From contig NZ_CP151632.1 of the NCBI RefSeq assembly GCF_040144835.1, positions 3,286,001-3,350,000 on the forward strand: a stretch of 64,000 bases of DNA. The letters run 5' to 3'. Position numbers and translations under genes: made by a program. A model generated the notes under the pieces. That model had not been told where the DNA came from, searched no databases, and saw only the letters and a list, made by a program, of their open reading frames with translations. This stretch comes from Microbacterium sp. LWS13-1.2 (GTDB lineage: Bacteria; Actinomycetota; Actinomycetes; Actinomycetales; Microbacteriaceae). Of this stretch, positions 9,767 to 17,263 are shown in pieces (within the stretch, counting starts at the first letter, position 1; each line of letters begins with the position of its first letter).

Positions 9767-9907
9767 TCTCGTCCTCGTCTCACGGAGCCACCCAGACATC
9801 CGTGCGCTCAACATAGCGTGTGCGCGCAGACGCTTCTGCTTGCTCGGTACATGTCATGGCGCCGTGGAACCTGCGCTGGGGAACGGTGAAACGACTGGGT
9901 CAGGGGC

Positions 9908-9970
9908 ATGAACCTGATCCGCGTCCGTGACGGCCGCATCGTCGAGGCACGCGGTTACCTGAAGACGTAA
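9908..9970 (+). pseudogene. C-terminal remnant of a SnoaL-like (NTF2-fold) protein
   Basis: Twenty codons, reading NLIRVRDGRIVEARGYLKT before TAA, match the last strand and tail typical of SnoaL/NTF2-like proteins. Nothing upstream continues the fold. It marks the left edge of a zone of gene fragments. Recognition is from pattern memory and the fragment is short. Confidence 0.4.
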
Positions 9971-10059
9971 GGAGCGGCGGGCGTGAAGCTTGACCGCACG
10001 ATGCTCTGCCTGCGGAGAGGGGATAGCTCCGAGTCAGACACGCCTGAGAGGCTGTGGAC

Positions 10060-10400
10060 ATGGCGGTCATCGACGACGTTCGGGCGCTGGGCGCAGAGTT
10101 GGAGCGCTCCTACCATGCCTACGTGCGCGGGCGATTGAAGTTCCGCGTCGGTCAGATGGTCTATGTCGCATTCTCTCTCGACGAGAGCGTGATGGAGTTC
10201 GCCTTCCCGAGGGAGGAGCGGGCAGCGCTCGTCGGGAGGAATCCGCGCAAGTTCCAGATGCCCTCGGACTCAGACCTGCGCTTCACCTGGGTCCACGCCG
10301 AGCTTGCCGCGCTGGAGCCTGCCGAGGCCCGTGAGCTCGTCGTTGAGCCTGGCGCATGGTCGTCCCGGCGAAGGTCTCCCGCGCCTACGATCTCGCGCAT
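10060..10400 (+). pseudogene. MmcQ/YjbR-family protein, frameshifted
   Basis: From the ATG at 10060 (GAGAGG eight bases upstream) the frame reads VRGRLKFRVGQMVYVAFSLDE...FTWVHAELAALE, the MmcQ/YjbR pattern. After ARELVVE near 10347 the family's expected tail (AWRMVVPAKVSRAYDLAHP) continues only one frame over. Adding a single base between GAG and CCT restores it. About 50 bp later the sequence runs into the antisense remains of a sigma factor, so the 3' end is also uncertain. The loss could be a true mutation or a read error. Confidence 0.65.
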
Positions 10401-10415
10401 CCTGCGGGCCCGCAC

Positions 10416-11036
10416 CCAGTCGGTCTCGGCCGCCGTCGGCGCATCCGCGTGCAGCGCCGCGATCGCGGCTTGCGCCTGGTACTGTCCCAGCCGGTCCCGG
10501 GCGAGCGCCGACTGCAGGATCGCGACGCCCTCGGTGATCGCATCCACGTCCCACAGCGAGCGATCCTGCTGGGCGAGCGGCACGAGCCGCCCACCCACCA
10601 CCCGCGCCGGCCGCCTCGCATGGTGCAGCAGCATGAGCGCGAGGAGCCCTGAGACCTCGGGCTCGTCGTTGAGCGCGGCGAGCTGCCGCGTCACGCGGAT
10701 CGCCTCGGCCGCGATGTCGATCTCGCCCGAGTAACCCTCGTTGAACAGCAGATAGAGCACGCGCAGCACACGGGACAGATCACCCGGCTGATCGAGCGGG
10801 ATGCCGGCGAGCCGCTGTTTCGCGCGACTGATGCGCTGCGCCATCGTCGCCTCCGGCACGAGGAAGGCGATCAAGATCGGCAGGACCGACGTGAATGTAT
10901 GCGCCGCGAGGGTCATGCCGCGATCGATAAGGCCCAGGTCGACCAGATCGCGGGTGACTCGCAACGCGAATCGCCCAGCAGGTGACCGTGCACTGCTGCG
11001 GACGAGGCGACTCATGGTCCACCGCGCCATAGGCAC
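10416..11036 (-). pseudogene. Chimera: YihY N-terminus joined to the C-terminal part of a DUF6596-type sigma factor
   Basis: One open frame contains two unrelated pieces. Residues about 8-56 (SRLVRSSARSPAGRFALRV...LIDRGMTLAAHTFTSVLPILIA) look like the start of a YihY/BrkB membrane protein. From about residue 57 (FLVPEATMAQRISRAKQRL...VLRVLYLLFNEGYSG...) it is the end of region 4 plus the DUF6596 domain of an ECF-like sigma factor. The sigma part loses its tail after ALHADAPTAAETDW near 10416. The frame itself continues to 10161 as junk across the MmcQ gene. Sigma regions 2 and most of 4 are missing, so it cannot act as a sigma factor. Confidence 0.6.
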
Positions 11037-11181
11037 CTCACGATCCGAGACGACGTCGCCCGATCCAGTCAGAGGCTAACACCGCGCACGAGGCCCGCAC
11101 ACGAACCGACCTTCACGGCTGAGGCTTCACGATCGGCGCGCTGAGGGACCGGCGATCGCGCACTCATTCATCTGCTCACGT

Positions 11182-11210
11182 TTGCCAATACTATCGACTG
11201 GCGTTAGCAT
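11182..11210 (+). promoter_or_regulatory. higBA promoter
   Basis: TTGCCA (11182-11187) and TAGCAT (11205-11210) are separated by 17 bp and lie immediately before the higB GTG at 11217. Transcription would start at or next to the GTG, giving a leaderless mRNA. Confidence 0.6.
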
Positions 11211-11216
11211 GGCGGG

Positions 11217-11498
11217 GTGATCCAGTCTTTCGCGGACGAGCCGACGCGCAAGGTCTGGGCGCGCGAGCATGTCCGGCAATTCGGGCTGGAACTGCAACGC
11301 GCTGCACAGAAGAAGCTTCGCCTGCTCAATGCAGCCGAGACGATTAACGACCTGCGGATCCCGCCGGGCAACCGGCTCGAGAAGCTGGCCGGCGACCGCG
11401 ACGGACAGCACTCGATTCGCATCAACGACCAGTACCGCATCTGCTTCGTCTGGACATCCGGCGGTCCAACCGACGTCCAGATCGTCGACTACCACTGA
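11217..11498 (+). CDS. higB: HigB-type toxin (RelE/ParE superfamily)
   Basis: The product has 93 residues. This ribosome-dependent mRNA endonuclease of a type II toxin-antitoxin system shows the HigB pattern RKLRLLNAAETINDLRIPPGNRLEKLAGDR...SIRINDQYRICF. The order is toxin first, then antitoxin, as in other hig loci. The GTG start sits 6 nt after a good -10 box with no ribosome site, so translation is probably leaderless. It is 13 bp from higA. Confidence 0.9.
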   Translation: MIQSFADEPTRKVWAREHVRQFGLELQRAAQKKLRLLNAAETINDLRIPPGNRLEKLAGDRDGQHSIRINDQYRICFVWTSGGPTDVQIVDYH

Positions 11499-11511
11499 GG
11501 AGGGACCACCG

Positions 11512-11808
11512 ATGACGAAGGCACACAACCCGATCACCCCGGGTGAGATTCTCCAGACTGAGTTCCTCGAGCCGCTGGGGATCACGGCCTACCGCCTTGC
11601 GCAGGCGACCGGCCTGCCGCAGACCAGGCTCAGCGAGATCATCCGCGGCAAGCGGCGGATCACCACCGACACCGCCCTACGGCTTTCTCGCGCGTTCGGC
11701 CTCTCGGAGCGCTTCTGGCTCAACATCCAGAACGACTACGACATCGAGCTCGAGCACGACGAGCATGACGCCGACCTCGCACGCGTCGAACGCCTGATCC
11801 CAGCCTGA
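11512..11808 (+). CDS. higA: HigA-type antitoxin (Xre family)
   Basis: The product has 98 residues with a helix-turn-helix (ITAYRLAQATGLPQTRLSEIIRGKRRITTDTALRL) and the HigA tail FGLSERFWLNIQNDYDIE. It neutralises HigB and represses the operon. The ATG at 11512 has a strong GAGGAGG upstream, in contrast to the leaderless toxin. That difference should favour antitoxin synthesis. Confidence 0.9.
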   Translation: MTKAHNPITPGEILQTEFLEPLGITAYRLAQATGLPQTRLSEIIRGKRRITTDTALRLSRAFGLSERFWLNIQNDYDIELEHDEHDADLARVERLIPA

Positions 11809-11961
11809 CTTCCGATTCACGCGGGCCGGCGCACGCATAAGGACCGGCGTCCGTGCGCTCCGTTCCGGCGAGCAGCGGTGGCGGCCGAGCTGGAGCGCTT
11901 TGCCGACAAGGAGACCGGAGAGCCGACTCGAAGGACGGAACGGCGCCACCGACACGCCTCA

Positions 11962-12246
11962 CTAGCGCGGGCGTCTGGCTTCCCACGCAGTCGACACCAA
12001 CAGCCAAATCAGGAAGATGGCAACGCCCACCGCGGCGAGCCCGACGAACGTGAAGAGCGCGAGAAGCACCATCATCGGCGCTCCCACCCACCGGCCGTCT
12101 TCGACCGGGGCGAATAGGTCATCACCCACGGGTGAGTACAGGAATGTAGCGATCCACCACAGGCCTAGTCCAAACGCGAGAATCGCGATAGCCGCTGCCC
12201 AGGCACCGAAGAACGACCCACCCGCCTCGTCGCGCCCGCGTGCCAT
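11962..12246 (-). CDS. Small membrane protein, hypothetical
   Basis: The product has 94 residues with two hydrophobic helices (FFGAWAAAIAILAFGLGLWW and MMVLLALFTFVGLAAVGVAIFLIW). The ATG at 12246 is preferred to a GTG at 12273; neither has a clear ribosome site. No family was recognised. Confidence 0.5.
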   Translation of the reverse strand: MARGRDEAGGSFFGAWAAAIAILAFGLGLWWIATFLYSPVGDDLFAPVEDGRWVGAPMMVLLALFTFVGLAAVGVAIFLIWLLVSTAWEARRPR

Positions 12247-12289
12247 GCGATCAAGATAATCGACGCCCGCCACTCGGCGCGGACACCGA

Positions 12290-12530
12290 CCGGCAAGCGG
12301 ACGAATCCGTGGGGCTGCTCTGGTCCTGGCATGCCGGGACGGCGAAGCTGCCGCGAGCTAGCAGTGCGGCCCCGCCCAGCAGGAAGAGCCAGACGGCAGC
12401 CAACGCCACCCACTGGATGGAGCCCTCAGTCCCCAAGAGACCGCCAAACGGCGATATGACGCGCGAGCAACCAGGCCGAGCCGATCGCGATGAGCCCTGC
12501 CCCACCAGCTGCGTGACGTTTTCGCTTCAC
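12290..12530 (-). pseudogene. Probable frameshifted small membrane protein
   Basis: On the minus strand a 34-codon frame from a GTG at 12530 (VKRKRHAAGGAGLIAIGSAW...) carries one hydrophobic helix and stops at 12426. The next helix (WVALAAVWLFLLGGAALLA) continues in another frame to about 12290. Together they resemble one two-helix protein broken by a frameshift. The assignment is weak, and I see no other gene between 12247 and 12563. Confidence 0.35.
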
Positions 12531-12563
12531 GGGTCTCAACCTTCACTGGTCGCCGCGGTTCAC

Positions 12564-12761
12564 CTAGGCCCGATCGTCCGTGAAGATGTCCTCGATCCGG
12601 AGGTCGAACAGCTTGGCGATGCGGAACGCGAGGGGAAGGCTCGGGTCGAACTTGCCCGTCTCGATCGCGTTGATGGTCTGTCGCGAGACGCTCGCCCGTG
12701 CGGCCAGGTCGGCCTGCGTCCAGGAGCGCTCGGCGCGAAGGTCCGAGATGCGATTCATCAT
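12564..12761 (-). CDS. Xre-family regulator (YozG/Cro-like, 65 aa)
   Basis: It is almost entirely a helix-turn-helix (ISDLRAERSWTQADLAARASVSRQTINAIETGKF), followed by the LFDLRIEDIF tail typical of short YgzD/YozG regulators. Its ATG overlaps the stop of the membrane protein gene upstream (ATGATGA), so the two are coupled. Two palindromes ahead of the operon are its probable operators. Such regulators usually repress their own operon together with a small membrane partner. Confidence 0.85.
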   Translation of the reverse strand: MMNRISDLRAERSWTQADLAARASVSRQTINAIETGKFDPSLPLAFRIAKLFDLRIEDIFTDDRA

Positions 12762-13177
12762 CGATAGCGGATCCTTCCGACGAGGAAGGTAATCAGGAAG
12801 ACGATGCCGAGGAACACGGAGAAGGCTGCGATGTCGACATCGAAGCTGAGGAGACCTGCGGCATCGGCAACCACGTAGCCGAGGCCGGCAACCCACCCAG
12901 CGCCGAGTGTGATCGCGAGGGCACCCAGGATGATCTGTCGCTGCAGTTCGTCGACAGCTCGGAGGAAGCGCGTGAAAGCGACGATCCATCCGATGCCGGC
13001 GGCGAGATTGAGGATGACGGCGGCCCAGCTCGCCACCTGCTGGGTGGGTCCCCACAGCAACTCGGGGCCGAATCTGGCCAGGGCCAGCGTCGCGATCCAG
13101 GCGAGTCCCCACCCGAAGAGGTTGGCGGTAGCCCTGATCTCTTGCCGGTATCCGCCGGTAGGAGTGTCTGCCTTCAC
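12758..13177 (-). CDS. Four-helix membrane protein paired with Xre regulator
   Basis: The product has 139 residues and four hydrophobic helices. It resembles the membrane partners (DUF2178/DUF3796-like) often encoded with YozG regulators, but I cannot name the family with certainty. The GTG start at 13177 has GAAGGGA upstream. It is first in the operon; the promoter and both palindromic sites lie 35-95 bp upstream. Confidence 0.75.
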   Translation of the reverse strand: MKADTPTGGYRQEIRATANLFGWGLAWIATLALARFGPELLWGPTQQVASWAAVILNLAAGIGWIVAFTRFLRAVDELQRQIILGALAITLGAGWVAGLGYVVADAAGLLSFDVDIAAFSVFLGIVFLITFLVGRIRYR

Positions 13178-13211
13178 GGTCGTCCCTTCTGTGGCGCGCC
13201 GCCGCGCGGCG

Positions 13212-13270
13212 TGTCAAGTTCGCTTGACAAAGTAGGTGATTGGAAGTCGGCGTGTCAAGTTCACTTGACA
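13212..13270 (-). promoter_or_regulatory. Promoter with two palindromic operators for the Xre operon
   Basis: TGTCAAG-TTCG-CTTGACA (13212-13229) and TGTCAAG-TTCA-CTTGACA (13253-13270) are near-identical perfect palindromes 41 bp apart, about four helical turns. On the minus strand the upstream copy provides a TTGACA -35 (13258-13253). A TACTTT -10 follows 18 bp on, just before the downstream copy. Binding at both would bracket the promoter. Confidence 0.8.
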
Positions 13271-13428
13271 TGCGATTCGGCATCAGCGATCGCGGGGGAT
13301 GCGCCCTTCGGGGATTCGTCCGAGTCGATTCCAGCCGCGCCACCCGCGTTGCTCGAGGAGTGCCAGCAGCTGTCGAGCGACCGGTGCCGACTCGGTCATG
13401 GCCGCGTCCAGTAGGGCCAGAGGCAGTC

Positions 13429-13473
13429 ATGGAGCCCATGCTCACGATCAGCCAACTGGCCTCCTACGCCGTC
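13429..13473 (+). pseudogene. N-terminal stub of a MerR-family regulator
   Basis: From ATG 13429 the codons read MEPMLTISQLASYA, the standard opening of a MerR regulator (normally continuing GVTVRAVRHYH). The frame then runs straight into antisense hydrolase sequence at about 13471, so everything after helix 1 is deleted. Confidence 0.5.
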
Positions 13474-13753
13474 AACCGGCGACTCCGCGGACCGCCTCGG
13501 CGATCGCGCGGAAATCCTTGCGCAGGATCGCGGCGTGATTGCTCGCGACCTTGGCCTGAATCGTGATGTGCGGGTTGCGTTCGGCCACCGCGGGCACGCT
13601 GGCCCGGATCTTCTCCTGCCCATCCCCCTTACTGCCGAACGACGTTCCGGACGCGAGGACATACCGTGTCGGGACGGTGATCCCTCCTGCGCCCGGAGTG
13701 TCGAATTCGACCGGACTAGAGGCTTGGGTCGGCTGCGTCGCCTGAACGATCAT
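13472..13753 (-). pseudogene. C-terminal fragment of an alpha/beta-hydrolase
   Basis: The fragment has 93 codons. The end (KIRASVPAVAERNPHITIQAKVASNHAAILRKDFRAIAEAVR) matches the last helix and catalytic-histidine region (SNH) of alpha/beta-hydrolases. The nucleophile and lid are absent. It abuts a MerR stub on one side and, only 6 bp away, the divergent start of an intact hydrolase on the other. This is consistent with a deletion that removed the middle of a merR-hydrolase pair. Confidence 0.5.
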
Positions 13754-13759
13754 GGGGAC

Positions 13760-14584
13760 ATGACGACGACTGTTGGGCTGAGCGATGCGGCTTTACTGGC
13801 TTACGACGCCGTCGGCGCCGGCATCCCGCTCCTCGCTCTGCACGGCGCGTACTCCGCAAGGGGGGAGGTGCGCGACTTCCTCGATCCGATGATCGATGCG
13901 CGGCCGGTGCGTCGGCTGTACATCGACCTGCCCGGGCACGGCGACTCCCGACCCTCATCGGGAGTCCGGCGACCCGATGACGTGCTGGACCTCGTCGACC
14001 TCCTCCTTGACAAGGAGGCACCGACCGGCAGATTCCTCGTACTCGGGCACTCGTTCGGCGGACACTTCGCGCGCGCGATCGCGGCTCGGCATCCCGACCG
14101 AGTCGCCGGGATCGCATTGATCTGCCCGGCTCTCCCCGGGGAACAGCGCACCCCCGCCCCGGCGGTGGTCCGAGACGATCACGTGTCCACCGCACTAGAT
14201 CCCGATCAGCGCGCCGAGTACGAGGGTTACTTCGTCGTTCGAACGGTCGAGACCCTCGAGCGATTCCGTCGCGCGGTTGTCCCGGTCGTCGGGGACGTCG
14301 ACGAGCAGACGCTGGAGAGCGCGATCACCGCGGGACCACACACCGCGGATCCCGACACGGTGGCTGTCGACGCTCCGGTGCTGGTGATCTCGGGCCGACA
14401 CGATCACTGGGTCGGCTGGGAACGGCAACAGCGGCTGGGTGATCGGTACCCGCGTGCCACCGTTGTCACCGCGGGCGACGCCGGACATGCACTTCCTCAC
14501 GAGCGCCCCGGTCTGGTGGCGGCACTCCTCTCCGACTGGCTCGATGAGATCGGGATCCCCACAGCACCGGCTCGCCGCCAGTAG
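13760..14584 (+). CDS. Alpha/beta-hydrolase
   Basis: The product has 274 residues. The nucleophile motif is GHSFGG near residue 97, the acid is probably in ISGRHDHW near residue 215, and the histidine in AGDAGHALPHE near residue 240, giving a complete triad in a full-length fold. The substrate is unknown. The ATG at 13760 has GGGG a few bases upstream. Confidence 0.88.
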   Translation: MTTTVGLSDAALLAYDAVGAGIPLLALHGAYSARGEVRDFLDPMIDARPVRRLYIDLPGHGDSRPSSGVRRPDDVLDLVDLLLDKEAPTGRFLVLGHSFGGHFARAIAARHPDRVAGIALICPALPGEQRTPAPAVVRDDHVSTALDPDQRAEYEGYFVVRTVETLERFRRAVVPVVGDVDEQTLESAITAGPHTADPDTVAVDAPVLVISGRHDHWVGWERQQRLGDRYPRATVVTAGDAGHALPHERPGLVAALLSDWLDEIGIPTAPARRQ

Positions 14585-14719
14585 CCAGTGCGCGCGATCA
14601 GATCCGGGCTGGTCGGGCGGTCACCCAGGGGTGCTACTGGAAGCGGGCGACAGCGGATACCGCCTGCCGCTGCAACGCTCTGAACGGGACCGGCGATCGT
14701 CGCTTGGCCGAGAAGTCGG

Positions 14720-14887
14720 TCATTCCGGGCGGGTGTGGTCTTCGACGTCAGGTTGCGCACGCATGAGGTCTGCGAGTTCCTCCTCTGGCCGCGGGGCGAC
14801 GGTCTCGTCGACCTCGAGTTCCGGGATGCTCGACTCGCCAGGAGCAGGGACGTGATGCGGAGCGGCGTGCTCGTCGTAGGGGGACAC
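14720..14887 (-). CDS. Small acidic protein, hypothetical
   Basis: The product has 55 residues and is strongly acidic (PELEVDETVAPRPEEELADLM). The GTG at 14887 has GGAAGGA at ideal spacing, which decides the start. No family was recognised. The 135 bp between it and the hydrolase at 13760-14584 hold nothing I can identify. Confidence 0.45.
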   Translation of the reverse strand: MSPYDEHAAPHHVPAPGESSIPELEVDETVAPRPEEELADLMRAQPDVEDHTRPE

Positions 14888-15000
14888 GGGAAATCCTTCC
14901 GTCGGCCGCATTGGTAGCGTACGCCGGACGTCCGGAATGCCGGCGCCTGCGACCTCCACGCCGGCTATCCAATCGGTCGAGGTGATCCTGCCCGCGGGGC

Positions 15001-15480
15001 CTAGGCGAGTACGAGCAGTTCGTACTCACTACTGCCCTGATGGCACATGACAGCCAGATGAAAGGCCCCGTCCACCGCGGCGTCACCTGGCATAAAGTGT
15101 CACTCGCAGGATGATCGTCCAGACCGACGAGGACCCCATTCTCATCGTAAACAGCGAGGTCGAAGTCGGCCGATGAGTCGGCGGAATGCACGAAGATGCT
15201 ATAAGTGACCGCTGCGACCAATGAGATCGAGTAGGCGTGGTGCGTTCCAGCCTCGAGGACGCCGGATTCAAAATCGATCGTCTCATGGCCGCCGCGGATG
15301 GGTGCGGACTCCGAGATCGCCCCGACGGGAACCTCGAGCGAAAGCGCCTTCTCCTGGCCGCTCACCGAGAATTCGAGGAAGCCACCGGCATCCACGTCGT
15401 CCCACGTTTCAGGATTCGCGCATCTGGGCGAATCCTGATACCGCCTACGCAGTCCGTCATCTCGCTTGGTTGACTGGGAT
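15001..15480 (-). pseudogene. Remnant of a protein with a pre-peptidase C-terminal-like domain
   Basis: In one frame: CANPETWDDVDAGGFLEFSV...TYSIFVHSADSSADFDLAVYDENGVLVGLDDHP, a beta-sandwich pattern like PPC domains. Near 15080 the natural ending (DGAFHLAVMCHQGSSEYELLVLA before TAG at 15001) is found one frame over, so a frameshift has occurred. No start or signal peptide is found upstream. The domain is inferred by pattern only. Confidence 0.45.
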
Positions 15481-15490
15481 GACCTGACTC

Positions 15491-16162
15491 CTAAGCCGAG
15501 GCGTCGTCCAGGAATCCGACGACCACGTCACGAACCAGGTCGGTTCGCGCCAGCCCGAAGAAATGGGTCGTGCCCGGAAAGACCGCGAGCTGGGATGCCG
15601 GGACACCGACGAAATCGCCATTCACGTCGCCGCCGCGGAGGCGCAGAAACTCAACCGCATGCTCGAGAGAGACCACGTCGCCCACAGTGATGAGCGTCGG
15701 CGCCGCGATCGCGCGGATCTCGGCATCCGTGCGATCGGGGAACCCGCCCTCGTACGTTGCACCGAGCTTGTCGAGAAGCACTTGGAGATGCTGCAGGTCG
15801 GGGTGCGGCGACTTCGCGAGATAGGCGGCTTCCATCGGCGTGCCGGCGATCATGTCGACCGTCATCGCGCCGACCGCCTCCGCGTTCTCGGCCCCGCGCA
15901 TGCTCGATGCGGCGCCTAACTTCGCGGCGAACTCCTCGCCATCGGCGGCGAGCAGCTGAGCGATCTCGGCCAATGGCACGCCGGCTCCCGCCAGCGTGCG
16001 CACATGCACCAGGCGCAGCAGGTCGTCTGCGCTGTAGCGCCGGTACCCCGAGAGGTCGCGCTCAGGCTCGGCGATGAGGCCGAGCTTGTGGTAGTGCTGC
16101 ACCGTTTTGACAGTGACGCCGACGAACGCGGCCGCCTGGCCGATCGTGACTCCGCTGCTCAT
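15491..16162 (-). CDS. In-frame chimera: MerR DNA-binding domain fused to the C-terminal half of an alpha/beta-hydrolase
   Basis: The product has 223 residues. Residues 1 to about 82 are a MerR winged helix with its first coiled-coil (VTIGQAAAFVGVTVKTVQHYHKLGL...GYRRYSADDLLRLVHVRTL). From about residue 90 it is the second half of an alpha/beta-hydrolase (APTLITVGDVVSLEHAVEFLRL...FPGTTHFFGLARTDL). The histidine is kept but the GxSxG nucleophile region is lost. The start is clear (ATG 16162, GGGAGG upstream). A MerR with an esterase-like sensor is conceivable. However, merR genes often sit next to exactly this hydrolase type, so fusion by deletion is the simpler reading. Confidence 0.7.
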   Translation of the reverse strand: MSSGVTIGQAAAFVGVTVKTVQHYHKLGLIAEPERDLSGYRRYSADDLLRLVHVRTLAGAGVPLAEIAQLLAADGEEFAAKLGAASSMRGAENAEAVGAMTVDMIAGTPMEAAYLAKSPHPDLQHLQVLLDKLGATYEGGFPDRTDAEIRAIAAPTLITVGDVVSLEHAVEFLRLRGGDVNGDFVGVPASQLAVFPGTTHFFGLARTDLVRDVVVGFLDDASA

Positions 16163-16235
16163 CCGTCCAGCCTCCCGTGCACGACCATCCGGCGGCGTGA
16201 TCCACGCCGCCGGAACAGTCGAACGCGTCATCTGT

Positions 16236-17018
16236 CTATGCGGCCGGCGTCGCGGCCCGGCCGGTGCGGAAGACCGCATCCACCAGGCGCTGGGAACCCT
16301 GCTGGAACGGGACAGCCAGCGACATCGCCGCGTCGTCGACGTAGTTCAGGGTCGCGGTCATCGTCCGGCGACCGTCGGGAGTCGCGTACATCAGCGCCGC
16401 AAACCCGGCCGCGCCGCCGTTGTGAGTGATCACCCTGCCGTGCGCGCCAAGGTCCTGGACGAAGACACCCGGGCCGTAGCCCATCCCAGGAATCGGCGTC
16501 TCGCGTGTCGCGCACATCTCGGCGTGGAGTTCAGCGGGAAGCAGCGTCCCGCTCGCGATCGATGAGATGAACCTCTGAAGGTCCTGCGACGTCGAGATCA
16601 TGTCGCCGCCGCTGGAGATCCAGGACGGGTTGTGCTCGGTGACGTCGGTCGTGTGCGCCTCGCCGCTGGTGTGCTGCAGCAGCATTCGTACCGTGATGCG
16701 GGGGTCCAGGTCGAACTCGGGAAGGTACTCGGACGCCGGCGTGTTGAGTGCGATCCGGCCCTCGGCGACGAGCCGCAGCGTGAGGGCGGCGGTGAACGTC
16801 TTGGTGTTGCTGCCGATGCGGACATGCCCGTCGATCGGCGGCTTCGCGTCGCCGTCGATCTCGCTGCGGCCGGCCGCACCGGTCCACTCGCCGTGCTCGT
16901 CGCGGAGCCGCAGGGTGATGCCGGTGATACCCGAGTCGACGATGTCGTCGAGGATCGCTTGAAGCTCGGGGCGGTCCTGAGCCGCGACGGTGGCGTGCTG
17001 CTGGGTGGGGAGGGTCAT
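16236..17018 (-). CDS. Beta-lactamase-type serine hydrolase with internal deletion
   Basis: The product has 260 residues against about 370-400 for the family. The nucleophile motif SNTK is at residues 70-73, and RMLLQHTSG follows as usual. The chain then jumps directly to VTEHNPSW...GGDMISTSQDLQRF, skipping the roughly 100-residue segment that should contain the YxN motif. The C-terminal THNGGAAGF (HxG-like) is present. The frame is intact and the ATG has AGGAG upstream, but the enzyme is probably inactive. Confidence 0.75.
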   Translation of the reverse strand: MTLPTQQHATVAAQDRPELQAILDDIVDSGITGITLRLRDEHGEWTGAAGRSEIDGDAKPPIDGHVRIGSNTKTFTAALTLRLVAEGRIALNTPASEYLPEFDLDPRITVRMLLQHTSGEAHTTDVTEHNPSWISSGGDMISTSQDLQRFISSIASGTLLPAELHAEMCATRETPIPGMGYGPGVFVQDLGAHGRVITHNGGAAGFAALMYATPDGRRTMTATLNYVDDAAMSLAVPFQQGSQRLVDAVFRTGRAATPAA

Positions 17019-17263
17019 GTCTGTGCTCCTTCGAATCCTTCGTTCCGCGAGCCCGTTCCGGCGTCGCAGTCGCGAGTGTGAACCCCGACCCAAGGTCAAG
17101 GTCAAGACGAAAGCTCGAAGAACCTCGCATCGGCGGCCGCTGTTCGGTGTCTCGGCAGCGACCATCTACCGTGAAGCGCACGACGTGCGCCGGTGGACGC
17201 CGTGACCGCGGACGGGACAACAGCGATGCGATCTACGGAGCCGTCAGTGAGAGGAGTACGAGG

